Origin: Candidatus Zhuqueibacterota bacterium
Lineage (GTDB): Bacteria; Zhuqueibacterota; Zhuqueibacteria; Residuimicrobiales; Krinioviventaceae
Length of the DNA: 6,941 nucleotides
Assembly (NCBI GenBank): GCA_003854995.1
Contig: RQOI01000062.1
Location: forward strand, 1 to 6,941
Direction of reading: 5' to 3'
Positions 1 to 5,168 of this stretch are shown here, piece after piece (within the stretch, counting starts at the first letter, position 1; every line of letters starts with the position of its first letter). A model generated the notes under the pieces. That model ran no database searches. It worked only from the letters and a program-made list of their open reading frames with translations, and was not told the DNA's origin. The position numbers and the translations under genes were made by a program.

Positions 1-1206
1 CCCATCGATCTCTCCATGGATGGCATGTGGGTGAACTATTCGGGACGCGATCGTCCGCCGCCATTATCGCTGCGAGAATTGACCGACGCTGACCTGGCTC
101 GTCAGGCCGTGGCGCAGGAACGCCTTGCCGAGCTGCTTGCGTCCGGTGATTCCACAGCGATCGATGCCGGAGTCGCGGCCTCGACACAACTTGATAGCAC
201 GGCGCTGGCCAGACAGGCGGAGCAGGAGGCGAAGGAAAAAGAGACGCAGCTGTCCGCAAAATATCTGGCGCTGGCAGAGGTTTTTCTCTTTGCATTCGAC
301 AAACCGGACTCTGCTCTCAAGTACTATCAGACCGTGGTCGAAAAACGCACGGATAGCACCCATGTCGCCAGGGCCCTCTATTCGTTGGCCTATGTCTACA
401 GAGAGTTCAAAGCGGACACGGTGCTGGCAGACACGGTGCTCGCCCAGTTGATTGATCTGTTTCCAGAAACGGCGCATGCTGAAGGGGCGCGAAAGAAGCT
501 TGGCCTCGAACTCATGAAAGATCGCGTCGACTCCGCCTATGTCCTGTACACCCAGGCGGAAGAGGCGTTTTTCAAGCACAATGATATCAATCGGGCGTTT
601 CAACTATGGGACAGGGTTGCCATCAGGTTTCCGCAATCAGAGTACGCTCACAAATCAGCCTATGCCAAGGCGTGGCACTGCGAGCACACCCTCTACAAAC
701 TGGATGATGCCATCGTCCTGTATCAGGCCCTGGTCGATTCTTTTCCCGAATCACCTTACGCCGCAACGATCAAACCCAAGTTGGCCGCTGTCGATAAAGT
801 GCGAGGGGAGGAGGAGGCAAAACAAAAGGCTGTGGCTGATAGTGTCGCCCGATTGCAGCAAGCCGTCCTCGATTCCACCGCAGCCGATTCATTGCTGAAT
901 GCGGTTGTGCTCGATTCTGCGGCGCAGAGCGATACGTCCACTGCTGAGAGGGACTCGGATGTGATTCTGCCAATGGATGCCCAAGCCATTGACGAACAGG
1001 TTGATTCGGATACGACATCCACACCGGTCAGGGAGGATCAGATTCAAAACGAGTCCAGCGATCGGCCTGACAGCTTGTTGCAAGAGTCACAACAGAGCGC
1101 AACTGAGACGGACGAAACTCAAAATGACCGGGATCAAGCCGACGAGTCGGTCGAAAACGGGAAAAGAGAGTCGAATGCGCGACCTGCTAGGCCCGTACCT
1201 GAATAG
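1..1206 (+). CDS. Tetratricopeptide-repeat protein, C-terminal part (5' end outside window)
   Basis: The frame is open from base 1 and ends at TAG 1204-1206. The ATG at 16 has no Shine-Dalgarno sequence, so the real start is probably upstream and this is a 5'-partial gene. Numbering from that ATG, about four degenerate TPR-like helix pairs run from residue 78 to 250: about 78-110 (core DSALKYYQTVVEK), 115-162, 174-208 (AFQLWDRVAIRFPQSEYA) and 212-250 (DAIVLYQALVDSFPESPYAA). The repeated 'A..LY..L...FP.S.YA' pattern is that of YfiO/YbgF-type periplasmic scaffold TPRs. A Glu/Lys/Gln-rich linker (about 264-283) is followed by a low-complexity acidic tail rich in Asp, Ser, Thr and Gln up to residue 396, probably disordered. 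No catalytic motif is seen. Such proteins usually act as protein-binding scaffolds in the envelope; the partner here is unknown. The signal peptide, if any, is not visible. The gene lies 58 nt upstream of pyrK on the same strand and may share its transcript. Confidence 0.8.
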   Translation, partial: PIDLSMDGMWVNYSGRDRPPPLSLRELTDADLARQAVAQERLAELLASGDSTAIDAGVAASTQLDSTALARQAEQEAKEKETQLSAKYLALAEVFLFAFDKPDSALKYYQTVVEKRTDSTHVARALYSLAYVYREFKADTVLADTVLAQLIDLFPETAHAEGARKKLGLELMKDRVDSAYVLYTQAEEAFFKHNDINRAFQLWDRVAIRFPQSEYAHKSAYAKAWHCEHTLYKLDDAIVLYQALVDSFPESPYAATIKPKLAAVDKVRGEEEAKQKAVADSVARLQQAVLDSTAADSLLNAVVLDSAAQSDTSTAERDSDVILPMDAQAIDEQVDSDTTSTPVREDQIQNESSDRPDSLLQESQQSATETDETQNDRDQADESVENGKRESNARPARPVPE

Positions 1207-1253
1207 CTCACATGACATGATGATCAAAATCTACATGTTTTCTCGACCAGAGA

Positions 1254-1258
1254 CAGGG
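1254..1258 (+). promoter_or_regulatory. Ribosome binding site supporting the GTG start of pyrK
   Basis: CAGGG lies 6 nt before the GTG at 1265. The in-frame ATG at 1277 has only an A-rich stretch in front of it, so the GTG start is preferred. The rest of the 58-nt gap after the TPR gene (1207-1264) shows no clear hairpin terminator, pyrimidine attenuator or recognisable promoter. Confidence 0.5.
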
Positions 1259-1264
1259 TAAATT

Positions 1265-2071
1265 GTGCCGCAAAAAATGGTTCGTCATTGCACCATCCGC
1301 AGCGTCGATCAGGTCGCGCGCAACACCTATCTCCTCAGCTTCGAAGATGCGGATTTGTGTCGTGTTGTGCGCGCCGGCCAGTTTCTTGAAATCAAAGTGA
1401 CGCAGTGCACGGATATTTTATGGCGGCGGCCTTTCTCGATCCACGACACCCACCCGCAAAAAAATACAGTTGACATTCTTTTCCATGCCGTTGGCCCAGC
1501 CACGCGGACGCTCGCGCAGCTGACCGCGCATGCTGAGCTGAACATACTGGGCCCGCTCGGCAACTATTTCCGCTATGAGCAAAATGTGCGCGAAGCCATT
1601 GTCGTCGCCGGCGGACTCGGGATTGCACCCTTTATGCTGATGATGCGGGAACTGCAAGAACGGGGTATTGCCATGCGTCTCTTTTATGGCACCGGCCGTT
1701 CGGATCAGTTCTGTCGCCTGGAAGAGTTTGAAAAATATGCTGCGCTTCATCTCAGCACCGTCGATGGATCCCGAGGATATCAGGGAGTGGTGACCGATAT
1801 GTTGAGCGACTATCTTGACCAGAGCGCACATCATCATGACAGTTCACTTTATGTCTGCGGCCCGACAGCTATGCTTAGAGCTGTCAAAGAGATCGCAAAC
1901 CGCTTCAACATGGCGGCGCAAGTGTCGGTGGAGACAATCATGGCGTGCGGTTTTGGCGCCTGTGTCGGTTGCGCTGTGCCGATGACGACGCCCATCCCCG
2001 GACAAAAATATTTTATGGCGTGCAAAGATGGGCCGGTTTTTGACATTCGAGAGATAACCATCGATGATTGA
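1265..2071 (+). CDS. pyrK: Dihydroorotate dehydrogenase B, electron-transfer subunit PyrK
   Basis: This 268-residue protein carries electrons from the FMN of PyrD to NAD+ through FAD and a [2Fe-2S] cluster, in the fourth step of de novo UMP synthesis in the cytosol. The ferredoxin-reductase-like FAD domain shows the RRPFS flavin motif at 54-58 and GPLGNYF at 96-102. The NAD-binding domain shows GGLGIAPF at 116-123, YGTGRSDQF at 141-149 and YVCGPTAML at 196-204. The C-terminal cluster-binding cysteines are C228, C233, C236 and C253 (spacing x4, x2, x16), the PyrK pattern. Length is normal for the family. The start is GTG at 1265, supported by an upstream CAGGG. Its last 8 nt overlap the start of pyrD, as expected for subunits of one complex. 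Related ferredoxin-NADP reductases or hydrogenase gamma subunits share the fold, but the adjacent pyrD settles the call. Confidence 0.95.
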   Translation: MPQKMVRHCTIRSVDQVARNTYLLSFEDADLCRVVRAGQFLEIKVTQCTDILWRRPFSIHDTHPQKNTVDILFHAVGPATRTLAQLTAHAELNILGPLGNYFRYEQNVREAIVVAGGLGIAPFMLMMRELQERGIAMRLFYGTGRSDQFCRLEEFEKYAALHLSTVDGSRGYQGVVTDMLSDYLDQSAHHHDSSLYVCGPTAMLRAVKEIANRFNMAAQVSVETIMACGFGACVGCAVPMTTPIPGQKYFMACKDGPVFDIREITIDD

Positions 2072-2987
2072 CTTGTCCGTGCACATCGGATCGCTTGCAC
2101 TACAGAATCCCGTCATGACGGCCAGCGGGACGTTTGGCTATGCGGATGAATTCAAGGAGATCTGCGATCTGAATGATATCGGCGCCATCATCACCAAAAC
2201 AGTGACACCCCACCCGCGTCCCGGAAATCCACCGCGCAGAATCGTCGAACTGCCATACGGCATGCTCAATTCCATTGGTCTGCCCAACGTGGGCGTAGAA
2301 AGCTTTATTATTGAAAAGATGCCGTTTCTGCAAACCTTGAAAACCAACGTCATCATCAATGTCGCCGGAACAGATGAAGAGGGATTTGTCTTTTGCGTCC
2401 AACGGCTTGAGGACGTCAGCGGCATAGCGGGATATGAGCTCAATTTTTCGTGCCCAAATGTCAAAGGCGGCACCAGTTTCAGCTCTGATCCCGGAATTGC
2501 CGAGCGCGTGACCAGGAATGTCAGAAAAACGACTCGCCGTCCCATCATCGCCAAACTCACGCCCAATGTGACATCCATATCGGAAATCGGCCGCGCTTGT
2601 GAAAATGGCGGCGCTGATGCCGTCTCTGCGATCAACACGGTCGTCGGCATGGCGATCGACATCAAAACCCGGCGACCGAGATTGTCGACCGGCACGGGTG
2701 GCTACTCTGGACCGGCCATCAAGCCCATCGCGCTTGCCAAGGTGTTCGAGCTGTCGCGATGTTTGTCGATTCCGGTCATCGCCATAGGCGGCATCGCCTG
2801 CGCTGAAGATGCCATCGAATTCCTGATTGCCGGCGCGACGGCGTTCCAGGTCGGAACGGTCAATTTTTATGAGCCCGACGCAACCATGACCATCAAAAAA
2901 GGCCTTGAATATTATTGCCAGAAGAACAATATTCAGAAAATAGCGGATCTCATCGGTTCAATTCAACTGAAGGAGATGGCCAAGTGA
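2064..2987 (+). CDS. pyrD: Dihydroorotate dehydrogenase, class 1B catalytic subunit PyrD
   Basis: This 307-residue FMN-dependent TIM-barrel enzyme oxidises dihydroorotate to orotate. The family landmarks are all present. NPVMTASGTFGYADEF (15-30) is the N-terminal signature. KTVT (45-48) holds the FMN/substrate lysine. LPYGMLNSIGLPNVGVE (63-79) is the substrate loop. NFSCPNVKGG (127-136) has C130 as the class 1 catalytic base. AKLTPN (163-168), INT (190-192), STGTGGYSGPAIKP (208-221), AIGGI (240-244) and the FMN-phosphate region QVGTVNF (262-268) follow. Class 1B rather than 1A or 2 is inferred from the overlapping pyrK and the absence of a membrane-anchoring N-terminus. Only a weak GAGAGA (2049-2054) lies upstream, so translation probably depends on coupling from pyrK. 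Its TGA stop overlaps the GTG start of the next gene by 4 nt. Confidence 0.96.
   Translation: MIDLSVHIGSLALQNPVMTASGTFGYADEFKEICDLNDIGAIITKTVTPHPRPGNPPRRIVELPYGMLNSIGLPNVGVESFIIEKMPFLQTLKTNVIINVAGTDEEGFVFCVQRLEDVSGIAGYELNFSCPNVKGGTSFSSDPGIAERVTRNVRKTTRRPIIAKLTPNVTSISEIGRACENGGADAVSAINTVVGMAIDIKTRRPRLSTGTGGYSGPAIKPIALAKVFELSRCLSIPVIAIGGIACAEDAIEFLIAGATAFQVGTVNFYEPDATMTIKKGLEYYCQKNNIQKIADLIGSIQLKEMAK
2970..2976 (+). promoter_or_regulatory. Strong Shine-Dalgarno sequence inside the pyrD end, setting the rlpA-like start
   Basis: AAGGAGA lies 7 nt before the GTG at 2984. This decides the start of the next gene: the longer in-frame ATG at 2915 would add 23 residues that bury the signal peptide and would overlap pyrD by 73 nt. 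Confidence 0.75.
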
Positions 2988-3445
2988 AGCATGGATATAT
3001 CTATCAGGCTCTGGCGCTGGTCTTGCTTTTGTCGCAAGGATGTGTCATGTACACGGATAATCCCGGACCCCTCGAAGAGCCCTATTCCGAGGCGCCATAT
3101 CCGTATGATGAGCGCATCAGCTATGAAGAGGAGGGCGTCGCTTCTTTCATGGCGGATGAGATGCAGAAAAAAAAGACGGCAAGCGGCATCGAGTTCGATC
3201 TGCGAAAGCTTGTCGCCGCTCATCCGAATCTGCCGTTCGGGACGGTCGTTAAAGTCACGAATTTGAGCAACAATAAGAGCGTCACTGTCACAATCATTGA
3301 TGTGGGACCCTTTGTCAAAGGTCGCATCATCGATGTGTCATTTGAGGCGGCCAAACAGCTCGGATTCGTCGAAGAGGGTTCGACACAGGTGCGAGTCAAC
3401 GTCGTCAGACTTGGAGATGGCACTGTCAATCCGGAGGCGTTGTGA
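2984..3445 (+). CDS. Small RlpA-family lipoprotein (double-psi beta-barrel)
   Basis: From the GTG at 2984 this is a 153-residue protein. Residues 1-19 form a signal peptide (MKHGYIYQALALVLLLSQG) ending before C20, a probable lipidation cysteine. The lipobox is off-consensus, with Ser at -3 and Gln at -2. A Pro/Tyr/Glu-rich linker follows to about residue 50. Residues 53-147 are an RlpA double-psi beta-barrel: TASG (65-68), FDLRKLVAAH (71-80), LPFGTVVKVTNL (84-95), DVGPFVKGRIIDVS (106-119) and AAKQLGF (122-128). RlpA proteins sit in the outer membrane and some cleave peptide-stripped peptidoglycan. D72 and H80 align with catalytic residues of the Pseudomonas enzyme, but the usual GE is GI here (I69, with E70 next to it). 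The usual WYG is replaced by FMADE, and DRGPF is DVGPF. There is no SPOR domain, and the protein is much shorter than E. coli RlpA. Activity is uncertain; a binding or structural role is possible. Confidence 0.85.
   Translation: MKHGYIYQALALVLLLSQGCVMYTDNPGPLEEPYSEAPYPYDERISYEEEGVASFMADEMQKKKTASGIEFDLRKLVAAHPNLPFGTVVKVTNLSNNKSVTVTIIDVGPFVKGRIIDVSFEAAKQLGFVEEGSTQVRVNVVRLGDGTVNPEAL
3433..3437 (+). promoter_or_regulatory. Shine-Dalgarno sequence for cdsA within the end of the rlpA-like gene
   Basis: GGAGG lies 4 nt before the GTG at 3442, a slightly short but usable spacing. It supports a GTG start overlapping the previous stop as GTGA (3442-3445). Confidence 0.65.
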
Positions 3446-4266
3446 ATTATAAAACTTTTTCCACTCGGCTCATCGTCGCTCTCCTCTATGGGCCGCTGGT
3501 CCTTTTTCTCAACTGGAAGGGCGGCTATTTTTTGTTCGCCCTGGTGCTGATCGTATCGACGGTATCATACTGGGAGTATTTTCGGCTGGCCAAAAAGAAG
3601 GGCGCCGATGCGCAACTGGTTTCCGGAGAGTTATTGACGGCGGCCCTGATCGTTGCACTTTATTGCAAATCTGCTGCTTTGCTGCAGGTCATCCTCGCGG
3701 GCGCCATCTGTATTTTTTTCATCGAGTTGTACAGGAAAAAATCTTCCCCCATTTTGAATGTGGCTGCGACGCTGTTCGGTTCTCTGTTTTTCAGTCTCCT
3801 GTTCGGCACTTTTCTATTGATTCGAGACCTGCCGTTTGTCAATGGTCTTGCGGACGATGAGGCGGGCCAATGGCTGATCATGCTGATCCTCGCCACCTGG
3901 GTGTGCGATTCTGCCGCCTATATCGTTGGATCCTATTTTGGGCGTCACAAGCTGATGCCGAGGATCAGCCCCAACAAGTCTGTTGAAGGATCTGTGGCGG
4001 GATTCCTCTTTGCCATTCTGGCGGCCTACATATGCCATCAATGGTTCATCGATGAGCTCTCGCCGCTCGATTCAATGGCGATCGGCGCCATTGCCGGCAG
4101 CTTTGGACAGTATGGCGATCTCTTCGAGTCCATGTTCAAACGAGATGCGGATGTCAAAGATACGTCCAAGCTCCTTCCGGAACACGGCGGTATGATGGAT
4201 CGGTTTGACAGTCTCACGATTTCCGCGCCGATCATGTACCTGTACCTGGTGCATTTTGTTTTTTAA
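3442..4266 (+). CDS. cdsA: Phosphatidate cytidylyltransferase (CDP-diglyceride synthase)
   Basis: This 274-residue integral inner-membrane enzyme makes CDP-diacylglycerol and pyrophosphate from phosphatidate and CTP, the entry step to phospholipid head-group synthesis. The full CdsA family signature is present at residues 230-256: S-M-F-K-R, then KD (239-240), LLPEHGG (244-250) and DRFD (253-256), which hold the metal- and substrate-binding residues. The upstream conserved segments CDSAAYIVGSYFGRHKL (155-171) and SPNKSVEG (176-183) also fit. About eight hydrophobic segments are visible, roughly at 8-25, 29-47, 62-80, 81-97, 108-127, 143-163, 184-200 and 258-274. The length is normal. The start is GTG, with GGAGG upstream. 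It is the last gene of the operon. The usual uppS and dxr neighbours are not beside it, since rlpA lies directly upstream. Its last 35 nt overlap the convergent gene on the other strand. Confidence 0.95.
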   Translation: MNYKTFSTRLIVALLYGPLVLFLNWKGGYFLFALVLIVSTVSYWEYFRLAKKKGADAQLVSGELLTAALIVALYCKSAALLQVILAGAICIFFIELYRKKSSPILNVAATLFGSLFFSLLFGTFLLIRDLPFVNGLADDEAGQWLIMLILATWVCDSAAYIVGSYFGRHKLMPRISPNKSVEGSVAGFLFAILAAYICHQWFIDELSPLDSMAIGAIAGSFGQYGDLFESMFKRDADVKDTSKLLPEHGGMMDRFDSLTISAPIMYLYLVHFVF

Positions 4267-5062
4267 AGCCATCCAAGCCGTTCTCCACTAATTCTCTCAG
4301 CCGTTCGGCAAAGCGCGCTGCCGGCGCCCCGTCCACAACATCATGATCAAACATGATTGTGACATGCAAAATATCGCGCATGATGATCGCTCCCTTGATC
4401 TCTCGCGGCTTTCGGGTTACACTGCCGAGGGCAAAAGAAACAGTGTGATTACTCGTTGGAATGGGCTCAGCCCAGCCGCTTAGAGCGCCGAACATGCCGA
4501 CAGCGGTGATCCCGACTGTCCCCATCATCCGTCTGGTGAAAAATGGATCGCGTAACAATCGATTCCACACCATCTTTCGAATGCACTTTGGCAGCTTTAG
4601 GACAAGCATGGCAGCTTTGTTCTTTTCCCCACCCTGAAGATCCCCCTGCTCTCTGATTTGTTTTTGTGCTGCTTCAATCTCATTCTGGATCTCTTGAACT
4701 GTCATCTTGTGAGCGCTTCGAATGACGAAAAGGCGAGGAACCATCTCGCCGTTTAAGCTCATCTCAATAGCTAGAGAGACATCGATATCGTCAAAAACGA
4801 CAATGTTATTTTTATAGAGTCCGGCATTGAGCGACTTGTTTTCCTGCAGCGCCTGCACAACACCCGCGATGAAAAAAGCTGTGAACGACAACCTGTTCTT
4901 TGATTGTCGTCGATAGGTGCGAATCGACTGGCGCGATTTGGTGATATCAAATTCGACATAGCCTTTTATATAGTGCTTTTTCATCCCGACATCCAAACCG
5001 TCGATGATGAGCTTGCGGAAGGGCGTGAGCGGCGTTCTTGTAATAGAATATGACTTTTTCAT
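4232..5062 (-). CDS. Stand-alone E2-type (2-oxo-acid dehydrogenase) acyltransferase domain protein
   Basis: This 276-residue protein consists only of the chloramphenicol-acetyltransferase-like catalytic domain of E2 components. The N-terminal TPLTPFRKLIIDGL (10-23), then LSFTAFFIAGVVQAL (58-72) and NAGLYKNNIVVFDDIDVSLAIE (79-100), follow the E2 pattern. The C-terminal FDHDVVDGAPAARF (238-251) contains the HxxxDG active-site motif with H240 and D244, so it is probably catalytically competent. Lipoyl and peripheral-subunit-binding domains are absent. Residues about 145-182 form a Lys/Arg-rich insert unlike classical E2, followed by GTVGITAVGMFG (181-192), where E2 normally has GTFTITNLG. This resembles a widespread group annotated as '2-oxo acid dehydrogenase subunit E2', whose substrate I do not know. 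No E1, E3 or lipoyl protein gene is nearby. The ATG at 5062 has no clear Shine-Dalgarno sequence, but the family match starts at once, so it is kept. The last ten residues (KKQNAPGTGT and stop) are read antisense through the end of cdsA. Confidence 0.85.
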   Translation of the reverse strand: MKKSYSITRTPLTPFRKLIIDGLDVGMKKHYIKGYVEFDITKSRQSIRTYRRQSKNRLSFTAFFIAGVVQALQENKSLNAGLYKNNIVVFDDIDVSLAIEMSLNGEMVPRLFVIRSAHKMTVQEIQNEIEAAQKQIREQGDLQGGEKNKAAMLVLKLPKCIRKMVWNRLLRDPFFTRRMMGTVGITAVGMFGALSGWAEPIPTSNHTVSFALGSVTRKPREIKGAIIMRDILHVTIMFDHDVVDGAPAARFAERLRELVENGLDGFKKQNAPGTGT

Positions 5063-5112
5063 GATTTACAGACTTGAATGAATGGCAAATTGACCTGTAC
5101 GGCAGAGTTTGA

Positions 5113-5157
5113 GAGGGAGGAGGAGAAAGACGAGCTCTCTTAATCCTCCTCCTCCTC
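5113..5157. repeat. GGA/TCC inverted repeat, candidate hairpin or weak terminator behind the GH97 gene
   Basis: The plus strand has GGAGGAGGAG at 5116-5125 and its exact complement CTCCTCCTCC at 5146-5155, separated by 20 nt. The spacer contains a palindromic GAGCTC flanked by bases that can extend the pairing (AAGA/TCTT). On the minus strand the structure starts 12-14 nt after the TAA of the GH97 gene, so it could end or protect that transcript. No T-tract follows, so it is not a textbook intrinsic terminator. The minus strand at 5144-5155 reads (GGA)4, a sequence type known to form G-quadruplexes. The remainder of the 106-nt gap (5063-5168) shows no clear promoter for the E2-like gene. Confidence 0.5.
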
Positions 5158-5168
5158 GATCTTTCCTT

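Noticed and set aside
64..603. Minus-strand frame of 179 codons inside the TPR gene
   Set aside because: Antisense shadow; the plus-strand frame has clear TPR periodicity and is open from the window edge.
977..1261. Plus-strand frame of 94 codons bridging the TPR gene end and pyrK
   Set aside because: Out-of-frame reading of the acidic tail, giving an Arg/Lys/Thr-rich translation with no ribosome binding site and no domain.
2138..2695. Minus-strand frame of 185 codons inside pyrD
   Set aside because: Antisense shadow of a gene with every family motif; no Shine-Dalgarno sequence or recognisable domain.
4267..4345. Possible intrinsic terminator after cdsA
   Set aside because: There are GC-rich self-complementary pieces (such as CCGGCGCC), but no stem followed by a T-run, and the stretch is coding for the convergent gene.
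5063..5112. Sigma-70-like promoter before the E2-like gene (minus-strand TTGCCA and TAAATC)
   Set aside because: The spacing is only about 14 nt and the putative -10 abuts the ATG, so it is not credible.
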